Shown: piece after piece, positions 20,345-28,308 of the stretch
How the letters are laid out: the number at the start of each line of letters is the position of its first letter
Position numbering within the stretch: position 1 is the stretch's first letter
NCBI RefSeq assembly: GCF_014490665.1
Contig: NZ_CP061038.1
Coordinates: 2,356,001 to 2,420,000 of the forward strand
Source: Sphingomonas alpina
GTDB taxonomy: Bacteria > Pseudomonadota > Alphaproteobacteria > Sphingomonadales > Sphingomonadaceae
Direction of reading: 5' to 3'
Length of the DNA stretch: 64,000 bases
Position numbers and translations under genes: made by a program
The notes under the pieces: generated by a model
What the model was told of the DNA's origin: nothing
The model's database searches: none
The model's input: the letters and a program-made list of their open reading frames with translations, nothing else

Positions 20345-20547
20345 GCTGGCTGTTATTTCGGGAATAAATTCTTGCTGGCTGTTATGTTGGATTTTTTACT
20401 CAGATTAAGATTTAATCTCAGTGCATTACGCTGAATTGGCTAAGGTCGGATAACAGCCACCGAACAGCCAGGTAACAGCCAGCATAACAGCGAAGGAACA
20501 GCCAATAACAGCCAGCGTTGCTGGCTGTTCGGGCCATAACAGCCAGC
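20345..20547. repeat. array of short inverted repeats, tag GCTGGCTGTTA (locus 1)
   Basis: Plus-sense copies of GCTGGCTGTT(A) lie at 20345-20355, 20374-20384 and 20520-20529. Minus-sense copies of (T/G)AACAGCCA(GC) lie at 20451-20459, 20462-20471, 20473-20483, 20496-20504, 20506-20516 and 20537-20547, with a truncated copy at 20485-20492. The copy at 20374 continues into the core CTGTTATGTTGGATTTTT (20379-20396), which recurs exactly in locus 2. Copies 20507-20516 and 20520-20529 form a perfect 10-bp hairpin with loop GTT. Between 20397 and 20450 is an AT-rich stretch. There is no gene in 20330-20819, only this array and the repeat arm at 20703. Function unknown. Confidence 0.85.
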
Positions 20548-20702
20548 CGGGCCGGCGAGCATTTTTTCCGGTCATGTCAAAGAGCGCGGCGGAAAACCGA
20601 ATGGCTTCCCGTCCATCGCCACGTTTTCATATTTCGCCGTAGCGTTGAATCGGCGCCCGGCCCGAGCGCCTCGCCTCCCACGTCATCACCCCGACCTTTC
20701 CC

Positions 20703-20730
20703 TACTGGACCCCGGCCTTCGCCGGGGAAC
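20703..20730. repeat. single arm of inverted repeat type A
   Basis: ACTGGACCCCGGCCTTCGCC followed by GGGGAAC matches the right arm of the element at 11626-11726. No complementary left arm is obvious nearby, so this is a solo half-element in the spacer between the DUF885 gene and the minus-strand pair that ends at 20820. Confidence 0.75.
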
Positions 20731-20819
20731 CGTCAGCATGGACGGGTTTTGCCTGAGACGGGCATTTCTCTAAGCCCGCGCTGGAGCCGCGGGCGGCGCC
20801 ATCGAACACCACCTGACGC

Positions 20820-21542
20820 TCAGCGCTTCCGCACCGTATAGGTGGACGGCAGGAACAGGAACACATCGGTCGGTCCCCCGCGCGCCCATTCGACGGGCCG
20901 GTCGAGCCCGGTGACATCGACCCCGGAACCAGTACCGAACTTGGCGGCCGAGAGCGCGGCATCGGCAGCGATCAGGTCGATGATCTGGCCGCGATATTGA
21001 TCAGGGTTGATCACCGACAATGTCAGGCCGTCGGTGGCGCTGACCTGCGACCGGCCAACCTTGGACACCGACGCGACGAACTGCGCGATCTTTGCCTTCG
21101 CGGCGTCAATGGTCATTCCGGGCGTGAGCCGAACCTTGGCCAGGAAACTGGTCTGGTCCGTGTCCGGTCGTCCGTCGCCGGAGAAAGCCAGATTCCCGTA
21201 TCTGGCAAGCGTCAGAGGCTCGAGGACATAATTTCCCGTCGCCAATTCGACGCCCGCCTTTCCGGCGGTCGCGATCATGTTGCTGATCGTGGCACGCAGG
21301 TCATTGCGCCGCGTTGTTGAATCACGCGCATCACCCACCACGCGGACCGTCTGCACCGCATAATCCGCGGTGCGCTTCAGATTGATGATCGGGCGCGACG
21401 ACGCAACGACGCCGTCGCTGTAGCTCGCATCGCCATTATTATAACCGCGCCGCTGCGCCGTCACGAGCACTTCCTGCCCCAATGCCGGTACTGCGACGCC
21501 GAGCATCGTCGTCGCGATCAGCATTTTCGAAACGATCCGCAT
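20820..21542 (-). CDS. secreted protein of unknown function, paralogue 2
   Basis: A 240-residue protein with signal peptide RIVSKMLIATTMLGVAVPALGQ. The ATG at 21542 has GGGGGAGG seven bases upstream. Directly after the cleavage site comes EVLVTAQRRG, which looks like the N-terminal (E)(I/V)VVTAxRR segment of sphingomonad TonB-dependent receptors, yet no plug or barrel follows. The remaining sequence (SRPIINLKRTADYAVQTVRVVGDARDSTTRRNDL, YRGQIIDLIAADAALSA, VDVTGLDRPVEW) aligns by eye along its whole length with the upstream neighbour, so the two are tandem paralogues. The overall pattern weakly recalls SIMPL/DUF541-type periplasmic proteins; this is not certain. Confidence 0.75.
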   Translation of the reverse strand: MRIVSKMLIATTMLGVAVPALGQEVLVTAQRRGYNNGDASYSDGVVASSRPIINLKRTADYAVQTVRVVGDARDSTTRRNDLRATISNMIATAGKAGVELATGNYVLEPLTLARYGNLAFSGDGRPDTDQTSFLAKVRLTPGMTIDAAKAKIAQFVASVSKVGRSQVSATDGLTLSVINPDQYRGQIIDLIAADAALSAAKFGTGSGVDVTGLDRPVEWARGGPTDVFLFLPSTYTVRKR

Positions 21543-21573
21543 GTCCATCCTCCCCCTTGTCGACAAAGCGCAT

Positions 21574-22344
21574 TCAGTTGCGCGGGCGTACCGTCGTCGC
21601 CGACGGCAGGAACAGTTGCACTTCGGTCAAGCCTGCGCGTTTCCATTGTACCGGCCGGTCGAGCCCGGTGACCTCAACGCCATAGCCGGGACCGAAGCGC
21701 GTACTGGTCGCCGCCATATCCTTCGCCACCAGATCGATGATCGCCCCGCGATATTGTTCGGGATTGACCACGCTCAGCGTCAATTCGCTATAAGCCTTCA
21801 TCTCGGCGCGACCCACGGTGGGCACCAGCTTGATGAACTTGTCGATCCGAGCGAGCGCCGCTTTCGCATCGATGTTCGGTTCAAGCGGCACCTTGACGAG
21901 AAACTTGACCAGTTCGCCGCGGCTGTGGTCGTCCTCGACGATCTTCAGGTCCTTGTAATTGGCGGGCGTCAACGGTTCGACCACGATCTCGCCGCTTGCC
22001 ACCTGCACCCCGCCCTGGCGGGCAAGGTCGATCGCCTTGCGCGTCATCGCGTAGATTTCGGTGTGGCGCTCATCCTCATCGCTGGTGTCGCCGACAATGA
22101 CGACCTGCTGAATCGCGAAGTCGGCGGTGCGGCGGAGCATCTGAATCGCCGCCGGCATGGGCACCGGCTTTTCCTTGGCGCGATCATTGTCGTCGTCGTC
22201 GGGATCCAGTCTGCGCATCCCGGTGACGACGATCTCCTCGCCTCCTCCTGCTCCTGCCCCTGAGTCTCCCGCATCCTGCGCGAAGGCCGGTACCGCGCTC
22301 ACCAGAAATCCGCACGCCGCCAAGCCGATGAAAAACCCCCGCAT
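21574..22344 (-). CDS. secreted protein of unknown function, paralogue 1
   Basis: A 256-residue protein from ATG 22344 (RBS GGGAGG) with signal peptide RGFFIGLAACGFLVSAVPAF ending AQ. A Gly/Asp-rich linker (DAGDSGAGAGGGEE) precedes IVVTGMRRLDPDDDDNDRAKE, again like a TonB-dependent receptor N-terminus. It shares with paralogue 2 the blocks LRRTADFAIQQVVIVGDTSD, YRGAIIDLVAKDMAATSTRF and VEVTGLDRPVQWKRAGLTEV. It is first of the two-gene operon, 31 bases before the next start. Likely periplasmic or surface-associated; molecular role unknown. Its own upstream neighbour is the hydrolase/membrane protein ending at 22406, on the same strand. Confidence 0.75.
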   Translation of the reverse strand: MRGFFIGLAACGFLVSAVPAFAQDAGDSGAGAGGGEEIVVTGMRRLDPDDDDNDRAKEKPVPMPAAIQMLRRTADFAIQQVVIVGDTSDEDERHTEIYAMTRKAIDLARQGGVQVASGEIVVEPLTPANYKDLKIVEDDHSRGELVKFLVKVPLEPNIDAKAALARIDKFIKLVPTVGRAEMKAYSELTLSVVNPEQYRGAIIDLVAKDMAATSTRFGPGYGVEVTGLDRPVQWKRAGLTEVQLFLPSATTVRPRN

Positions 22345-22405
22345 CGCTGCCTCCCCGTGTATGACGCAAGGGTGCGCAGGATCGGAACGCCTGTCAAATC
22401 CCCAT

Positions 22406-24118
22406 CTAGCCCTGCGTCGCGGTCCCTGCGCAGACATAAAGCGTGACCAGCAACCCGACGATCAGCGCACCGGCACGGTGGCTCCCGGTGCGCCGCCAGG
22501 CAAAGGTCGCGATGATCGCGATCACCGGCAGGATCGCGACGAACTGCAACGCGATCACCGTGCTGAGCGGATCGAAGCCGGTGATCAGCGTGCCGGTGAC
22601 GAAAAAGCCGGCATAGACCAGCGCGAACACACCGGCGAAGGCGCCCGCCATGGCGGTCATCGCGGTGCGATACTGCCGCCCCGCGCTGTCGCCCTGCACC
22701 ATCAGGCCGTGCACCCCGCGCAAGGTCACAAGATAGGCGATGGTGATCGGTACCAGATAGATTGACGCGATATTCCATTGCCACGCGCTCGGCCATTTCA
22801 CCGCGAGGATCCACAGGCGCAAATCCGTGATGAACAGACGGTCGACCAGGAAGACGACCAGATAACCGACCGCCACCGTCGCCAGCGCAAGGCCGATCGC
22901 GGCCAGCCAGGGCGATGCGGGCGTCGGCACCGGCACCGGGCCGAAGCGCCGCAGCAATATGCCAGCGCCCGCACAGAGCAGTGCCCAGAGCGCGACCTGA
23001 GTCGTCACGGTCTGCGGCAGGACCACCGTCGCCGGAACCAGCAAAAAGATCGCGATGAAGACAGGGAAGAACAGCAGAACCGGCACCAGTGTCGTCAGCC
23101 ACATGCCGCGCCGCCAACGGGCGTCGCGCTCGGCGACCGCCGGGATCGCCGCCGCCTGCAATACACGGAACGGTGTGTTGCGCAGCAGGAGGTCGAATGT
23201 GCCGAGGATCAGCAGCACGAACCCGACCAGCCCGATCCCGGTGCCGATTTCCTTCCAGTACCAAAGCTGATCGCTCGCCGGCAGCGGCGTACCACCCTTC
23301 AATGTGCGTGCGAACCAGTCGGTCGCATGGCCGATCGCGGCGGACGAAATATGATCGCCAGGATGAGTGGTTGCCGGCTGGTAAAGCACCCGTGCCGTCC
23401 CTGCATCGACCGAACCATAAAGCTTGCCCGGCTCGACCGCCCCGCCCGACCCGAACACGCGCTGCAGCTTTGCACTGCCGGCAAGATCCATTGCGCGCGG
23501 ACTGTCCCACATCAGCCCGGAGAATTCGTCGTACAGGCTGTACACCAGTGCCAGATTACGCGGCCAGGCCGGGCTGCCGTCCTTGGCGTAGGGCGCGCCG
23601 GTCGAGGAACCTTCGAGCACGATCGAGCGATAGGCATCAGGCATCGCCGCGGCGGCGGCGAGCACGGTCCAGCCGCCCATGCTGTGCCCCTCCAGCCCGA
23701 TCTGCTCCTTGTCGACCATTGGCAGCGAGCGAAGATAGGCGAGCCCGTCCGGCCCGCCAAAGCCGTTCGAAAAGGCCTTGCCACCGCTGTAACCATGGCC
23801 GGTCTGGTCGAGCGCCAGCACGACATAGCCGCGCCGCGCGAATTCGATGGCGAAGCCATCCTGCGTCTCGCGTGAATTGATATAGCCGTGCACCGCAAGG
23901 ATGCCCGGCGCTGGCGTTGCCGCCGTCGCGGCGCGCGGGACGTAGAGTAACGCGCTCATCGTCGTGCCGTTGGTGCCGGCGAAGCGGATATCGCGCACAC
24001 TGATCCCACCCGAGGTCTGGATCGATGCGGCAAGCCATGCGCCGGCCAGGATGAGGATGAGACCAAGGGCGGCGAACCAGCCCCTGGCGCGTGGATAGCC
24101 CGTCGGTGTGTCGGTCAT
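22406..24118 (-). CDS. alpha/beta hydrolase fused to a polytopic membrane domain
   Basis: A 570-residue protein. One N-terminal membrane anchor (residues 13-33) is followed by an alpha/beta-hydrolase domain (about 40-300) with oxyanion strand PGILAVHGYINSRE and nucleophile elbow GLEGHSMGGWT (Ser146); a late His is present in TTHPGDHISS. The second half (about 310-565) contains roughly eight hydrophobic helices (for example IGLVGFVLLILGTFDLLL, TLVPVLLFFPVFIAIFLLV, LATVAVGYLVVFLVDRLF). The N-in anchor would place the hydrolase domain outside the cytoplasm. Such hydrolase-plus-helices proteins exist as uncharacterised families. Substrate unknown. Confidence 0.82.
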   Translation of the reverse strand: MTDTPTGYPRARGWFAALGLILILAGAWLAASIQTSGGISVRDIRFAGTNGTTMSALLYVPRAATAATPAPGILAVHGYINSRETQDGFAIEFARRGYVVLALDQTGHGYSGGKAFSNGFGGPDGLAYLRSLPMVDKEQIGLEGHSMGGWTVLAAAAAMPDAYRSIVLEGSSTGAPYAKDGSPAWPRNLALVYSLYDEFSGLMWDSPRAMDLAGSAKLQRVFGSGGAVEPGKLYGSVDAGTARVLYQPATTHPGDHISSAAIGHATDWFARTLKGGTPLPASDQLWYWKEIGTGIGLVGFVLLILGTFDLLLRNTPFRVLQAAAIPAVAERDARWRRGMWLTTLVPVLLFFPVFIAIFLLVPATVVLPQTVTTQVALWALLCAGAGILLRRFGPVPVPTPASPWLAAIGLALATVAVGYLVVFLVDRLFITDLRLWILAVKWPSAWQWNIASIYLVPITIAYLVTLRGVHGLMVQGDSAGRQYRTAMTAMAGAFAGVFALVYAGFFVTGTLITGFDPLSTVIALQFVAILPVIAIIATFAWRRTGSHRAGALIVGLLVTLYVCAGTATQG

Positions 24119-24199
24119 CGCTCTCTCCCCCTTCTGAGGTCGATCCGTTTTCGGCCTCGCTATTGACGCAGCTTAACGCGCAATTCTCAAATCAAGAAT

Positions 24200-24304
24200 G
24201 CTTCCCCGGCGAAGGCCGGGGCCCAGTTGAAATAGAAGAAATAATGGAGCGCAACAGCAGTTACACCTGTCTCCCGACTGGCCCCCGGCCTTCGCCGGGG
24301 AAGC
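24200..24304. repeat. dispersed inverted repeat, type A
   Basis: Left arm begins 24200 (GCTTCCCCGGCGAAGGCCGG plus GGCCCAGT) and right arm ends 24304 (CCCGGCCTTCGCCGGGGAAG plus C), separated by about 50 bases. Same family as 11626-11726. It occupies most of the spacer between the convergent-spaced SDR end (24385) and the start of the hydrolase gene (24118). Nothing else is seen in 24119-24384. Confidence 0.8.
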
Positions 24305-24384
24305 ACTCATTTCTGTCTTTGGCTCCCTTCAGAAACCTGTCCGTCAGCGAGTTCAGATCGACCGAACCACGTGTCAGAAATCTC

Positions 24385-25185
24385 CTAAACTGCCGTCTTG
24401 CCATATTCCTGCTTGGTCACCGGATGGCTCGACGACAGGCCGCCATCGACTGCGATCGCCTGTCCGTTGACATAGCTCGCATCGTCTGAGGCAAGAAATG
24501 CCGCGACCTTGGCCAGTTCCTCGGGCTGCGCGCCGCGGCGCAGCGGGTTGAGCCGCCCGATGCGGTCGGTCTTGCCGGCTTCCCGGGCATAATCGAAGGT
24601 CGGCTTGGTCATGCCCGTCTCGGTCAGCCCGGGACAAATCGCGTTAACGCGGACATTCGATCCCGAAAGCTGCTGCGCCGACACCATCGCCAGGTTGATC
24701 ACGCCCGCCTTCGACGCGGAATAAGCCGGGCTGCCCGCACCCGAGCGAATGCCCGCGACGCTCGCGGTGAGCACGATCGCCCCGCCGCCCCGTTCCGCAA
24801 TCTTCGGTGCGGCATGCTTGATCGCCAGATAGGGGCCGATCAGATTGACCCTGAGCACCTCGGTGATCAGCGACACGTCAGTGTCGAAGATATTGGCCAT
24901 GCCGCCCGAAATACCGGCATTGGCGAACATCACGTCGAGCCCGCCATAATGGTCGCACGCGGTATTGACCGCGCGGACCACATCCTCCTCGGTGCCGGCA
25001 TCGATCTGGAGCGCATGTGCCGTGCCGCCGGCGCTGGCGATCAGTGCGGCCGTCTCATTCACCGCATCACTCTTGTCGGCGCACAGCAGCTGCCCGCCCT
25101 CACTCGCGAACAGCAACGATGCCGCGCGCCCGATGCCCGACCCCGCGCCGGTAACGATGATCGATTTGCCGGTGAACCTTGCCAT
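24385..25185 (-). CDS. short-chain dehydrogenase/reductase
   Basis: A 266-residue classical SDR starting at ATG 25185 ([20 protein letters not shown]). The NAD(P) motif TGAGSGIG is at residues 12-19, NAG is in [10 protein letters not shown], the catalytic Ser is in IVLTASVAG, and YSASK supplies the Tyr and Lys. A longer open frame begins at 25281 but its N-terminus is translated repeat DNA. It is the last gene of the minus-strand catabolic cluster and probably oxidises a 3-hydroxyacyl-CoA or a hydroxysteroid-like alcohol; substrate is not readable from the sequence. Confidence 0.9.
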   Translation of the reverse strand: MARFTGKSIIVTGAGSGIGRAASLLFASEGGQLLCADKSDAVNETAALIASAGGTAHALQIDAGTEEDVVRAVNTACDHYGGLDVMFANAGISGGMANIFDTDVSLITEVLRVNLIGPYLAIKHAAPKIAERGGGAIVLTASVAGIRSGAGSPAYSASKAGVINLAMVSAQQLSGSNVRVNAICPGLTETGMTKPTFDYAREAGKTDRIGRLNPLRRGAQPEELAKVAAFLASDDASYVNGQAIAVDGGLSSSHPVTKQEYGKTAV

Positions 25186-25258
25186 CTTCCAACTCCCGTT
25201 CGCCCCGCATTTGTCGAAGGGCCGTTCTTTCTGTTTCCCCGCATCGCTCTCAGAAGGA

Positions 25259-25287
25259 TGGTGCTTCGACAGGCTCAGCACGAACGG
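25259..25287. repeat. dispersed repeat, type C (GCTTCGACAGGCTCAGCACG)
   Basis: GTGCTTCGACAGGCTCAGCA followed by CGAACGGGG is a copy of a short repeat common in sphingomonad and other GC-rich proteobacterial genomes. A degenerate opposite arm (TTGTCGAAGGGCCGTTCTTT) lies at about 25211-25230, giving an imperfect inverted pair between the two SDR genes. Confidence 0.65.
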
Positions 25288-25310
25288 GGATGGGTTAGCG
25301 CGTCAGCTCA

Positions 25311-26075
25311 TCAGATCGTGACACCGCCATCGATGACGATCGTCTGACCCGTCATGAACGCGCTGGCCGGTGCGGCGAGGAACACCACGGCGCCGGCAAT
25401 TTCGTCGGGCTCGCCGATGCGGCGAAGCGGCGTCGTCGCATTGCGCCGCGCGGTCGCCGCCTCGTCTTCCCACAAGGCGCGGGCGAAATCGGTCTTGATC
25501 AGCCCCGGCGCGATGCAGTTCACCCGCACATTGTCAGGTCCGAATTCATGCGCGAGGTTGCGCGCCAACTGCATGTCGGCGGCCTTGGAGATCGCATAAG
25601 CCCCAATCACCGGGGTACCGCGAATGCCGCCGATCGAGGAGATGATCACGATGCTGCCCGAACGCCGCTCGCGCATCTCCGGTGCGACCATCCCGATCAG
25701 CCAATGGTTCGACACGATGTTGTTGTCGAGAATCTTGCGGAACTGCTCGTCGGAGATACCCGATTGCGGCCCGTAATAGGGGTTCGATGCGGCGTTGCAG
25801 ACCAGTATGTCGACCTGCCCGAACGCGAGGCGCGTCTCATCGACCAGATTCTGCAACCCGTCCTTGTCGGAGATGTTGGCCGCGACCGCGATCGCGGTGC
25901 CTTCACCATATTTCGCGTTGATCTCCGCCGCGACTGCCTCACAGGCATCCTGCTTGCGGCTTGAGATCGCAACCCTGGCGCCGTGTTCGGCCAGCTCGAA
26001 TGCGCTCGCCTTGCCGATCCCCTTGGTCGATCCGGTGATGATGGCGACCTTGCCGGTCAGATCGAACAAACTCAT
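25311..26075 (-). CDS. short-chain dehydrogenase/reductase
   Basis: A 254-residue SDR from ATG 26075 (MSLFDLTGKVAIITGSTKGI), preceded by GAGAGGGTGAGG. The cofactor motif TGSTKGIG is at residues 14-21, NAA replaces NAG in LVCNAASNPYYGP, the catalytic Ser is in IVIISSIGG and the YxxxK motif is YAISK. The presence of Ser/Arg after the second strand (ISSRKQDACE) favours NADP(H). It lies 27 bases after the APH-like gene on the same strand. It likely works on an intermediate of the same CoA pathway. Confidence 0.9.
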   Translation of the reverse strand: MSLFDLTGKVAIITGSTKGIGKASAFELAEHGARVAISSRKQDACEAVAAEINAKYGEGTAIAVAANISDKDGLQNLVDETRLAFGQVDILVCNAASNPYYGPQSGISDEQFRKILDNNIVSNHWLIGMVAPEMRERRSGSIVIISSIGGIRGTPVIGAYAISKAADMQLARNLAHEFGPDNVRVNCIAPGLIKTDFARALWEDEAATARRNATTPLRRIGEPDEIAGAVVFLAAPASAFMTGQTIVIDGGVTI

Positions 26076-26101
26076 CCTCACCCTCTCCCTATTCGGTCGT
26101 G

Positions 26102-27169
26102 TCAGGCGCCGGCCTTTTGCGCAAAGGCCCATGCCGCCGCGGCAAGCCCGCCGACCCGCTCAGCGGTCTTGGCCGCTTGCGCACTCGATGCCGTGCCGTC
26201 GACGATGCGCTTCTTGATCCCCTGGACGATGCCGGTCAGGCGGAACAGATTATAGGCAAAATACCAGTCGAGCTGCGGCACCCCGTCGCGCCCGGTCGCC
26301 GCGCAATAGCGCGCCACCACCTGTTCGATCGTGGGAATGCCGGTTTCCTCGCCCGCCAGGCCCATCACGCCCGAACGCCCCTCGGGCTGAGTGACCCAGT
26401 TCATCAGGAAATAGGAGAAATCGGCCAGCGGATCGCCCAGCGTCGACAGCTCCCAGTCGAGCACTGCGATCACCTTCGCTTCACCGGCAGCGAAGATCAT
26501 GTTGTCGATGCGAAAATCGCCGTGCACCACCGAAGTGCGTGTCTGTTCCGGCAGGGTCGAGGGCAGCCATTCGATCAGTGCCTCGACCTCCGGCATGGGC
26601 TCGGTTTCCGAGGCGCGATATTGCTTGGTCCAGCGTGCAACCTGGCGCTCGAAATAATTGCCCGGCTTGCCATAGGCCTCGAGCCCGGCCGCCGCGTAAT
26701 CGAGATTGTGCAACGCCGCCAATGTGTCGACCATCGCGTCATAATGGGCGCGCCGCTCGGCCGGTGTCGCATCGGGCATCGACCCGTCCCAGATCGTTCG
26801 CCCCTCGACCATCTCCATCACGTAGAAGGCCGATCCGATCACCGCATCGTCCTCGCACAGGCCGTAAGGTTGCGGTACCGGAAAACCGGTCGGATGCAGC
26901 CCGGCGATGACGCGATATTCGCGGTCCACGGCATGCGCCGAGGGCAGGATCGGCCCGAACGGCTTGCGCCGCAGCACATAGGCACGGTCGGGTGTTTCCA
27001 GGCGATAGGTAGGATTGGACTGGCCGCCGGCAAATTTGGTGTAGCTGAGCGGCCCGGCATAGCCCGCGACATGACCCTTCAGCCAGGCATCGAGCGCCGC
27101 CAGATCAAGCCGATCGCGCTCCTCGACCGCGACGGTGCCGACCATGGTCTTTTGCGCATCGCTCGCCAT
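26102..27169 (-). CDS. phosphotransferase family protein (APH/ACAD10-like kinase fold)
   Basis: A 355-residue aminoglycoside-phosphotransferase-fold protein. Motifs: FAGGQSNPTYRLETPDRAYVLRRKPFG (nucleotide site), the catalytic loop VVHGDFRIDNMIF and the metal-binding VIAVLDWELSTLGDPLADFSY. Proteins of this subfamily sit next to acyl-CoA dehydrogenases and resemble the kinase domain of ACAD10/11, which phosphorylates 4-hydroxyacyl-CoAs. The ATG at 27169 overlaps the last base of the upstream stop (TGATG); a GTG one codon earlier is possible. Role in 4-hydroxy acid catabolism is inference by analogy. Confidence 0.88.
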   Translation of the reverse strand: MASDAQKTMVGTVAVEERDRLDLAALDAWLKGHVAGYAGPLSYTKFAGGQSNPTYRLETPDRAYVLRRKPFGPILPSAHAVDREYRVIAGLHPTGFPVPQPYGLCEDDAVIGSAFYVMEMVEGRTIWDGSMPDATPAERRAHYDAMVDTLAALHNLDYAAAGLEAYGKPGNYFERQVARWTKQYRASETEPMPEVEALIEWLPSTLPEQTRTSVVHGDFRIDNMIFAAGEAKVIAVLDWELSTLGDPLADFSYFLMNWVTQPEGRSGVMGLAGEETGIPTIEQVVARYCAATGRDGVPQLDWYFAYNLFRLTGIVQGIKKRIVDGTASSAQAAKTAERVGGLAAAAWAFAQKAGA

Positions 27170-28251
27170 CACGCGAACTCGATCACCGAGCGGACGCTGT
27201 CGCCGCGCCGTAATTCGTCGAACGCATCGTTGATCCGCGCGAGCGGCAGCCGGTCGGCGATGATCGAGTCGAGATCGAGATCGCCGCGCAGGTAGAAATC
27301 GACCAGCCGCGGAATATCGACCGGGAAACGATTGCCGCCCATCAGTCCGCCCTGCAGCTTCTTGCCCGCAAGCAGGTCCATCGCCGATAGCCCGACCTTC
27401 TCGCCCAGCGGCATCATGCCGAGGATCGTCGCGGTGCCGCCGCGCCGCAGCACCTTGACCGCGGTTGCCGCGGATTGCGGCCGGCCGACCGCCTCGATCG
27501 CGTGATGCACACCGCCGCGCGATGCCTCGACCACTTGCTCGGCCGCCGTGTCCGACAGGGCATCGACGCTGTGCGTCGCGCCGAGCTTTTCGGCCAGCGC
27601 GCGTTTTTCCGGTACCGGATCGACCGCGATGATCTTGCCCGCGCCGGCAATCTTTGCCGCATTGACCGCAGCCAGCCCGATCCCGCCGCAGCCGACCACG
27701 CAGACGGTTTCGCCGGGCGTCACATCGGCGACGTTGAACACCGCACCCGCCCCGGTGGTAATCGCACAGCCGATCAGCGCGGCGCGATCGAGCGGCATGT
27801 CCCGGTCGATCGCGACACAGGCATGTTCATGCACCAGCATCTGTTCGGCATAGGCCGACAGGTTGAGCATCTGATGCACGATACGGTCGCCCAGCATCAG
27901 CCGCGATGCCGTGCCCTTGGGACGGCGTACGCTGCTGTCGATGCAGAGATGCATATGGCCGGTGACGCAGAATTCGCAGTGGCCACAGAACACGCTGAGA
28001 CAGGTCACGACATGATCGCCGACCTTGACCGTGGAGACGTCACTGCCGATCGCCTCGACCACGCCCGCCGCTTCATGGCCGGGAATGGTCGGCAGTGCGT
28101 GCGGGTAAGCGCCGTCGACGAAATGCAGATCCGACCGGCACACACCGACCGCGACGGTGCGGATCAGCACCTCGCGCGGGCCGGGGCTGGATATTGTCAC
28201 ATCCTCGATCTGAAGCGGTGTTCCAGGCTCGAAAAGAACGGCTGCTTTCAT
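27169..28251 (-). CDS. zinc-dependent alcohol dehydrogenase (class III-like)
   Basis: A 360-residue medium-chain dehydrogenase. Catalytic zinc ligands are Cys38 and the GHE motif at 58-60 (TIPGHEAAGVV) plus a Cys in ALIGCAITTGAG. Structural zinc ligands are Cys89, Cys92, Cys95 and Cys103 (FCGHCEFCVTGHMHLC). The Rossmann motif is VCVVGCGGIGLAAV and ends with an Asp (IIAVDP), indicating NAD. It oxidises an alcohol to an aldehyde. It resembles the NDMA-dependent/formaldehyde-dehydrogenase-like branch; the substrate is unknown. Overlaps the next gene, so the pair is translationally coupled. Confidence 0.92.
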   Translation of the reverse strand: MKAAVLFEPGTPLQIEDVTISSPGPREVLIRTVAVGVCRSDLHFVDGAYPHALPTIPGHEAAGVVEAIGSDVSTVKVGDHVVTCLSVFCGHCEFCVTGHMHLCIDSSVRRPKGTASRLMLGDRIVHQMLNLSAYAEQMLVHEHACVAIDRDMPLDRAALIGCAITTGAGAVFNVADVTPGETVCVVGCGGIGLAAVNAAKIAGAGKIIAVDPVPEKRALAEKLGATHSVDALSDTAAEQVVEASRGGVHHAIEAVGRPQSAATAVKVLRRGGTATILGMMPLGEKVGLSAMDLLAGKKLQGGLMGGNRFPVDIPRLVDFYLRGDLDLDSIIADRLPLARINDAFDELRRGDSVRSVIEFA

Positions 28252-28308
28252 TCCATCTCCATTCCCCCGGTACAGGCCGGGGTGTTTCGTCGGTGCCGGT
28301 CGAGGTCG

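Noticed and set aside
20345..20547. CRISPR array
   Set aside because: Repeats are only about 10 bases, occur in both orientations and have irregular spacing; no cas genes are nearby.
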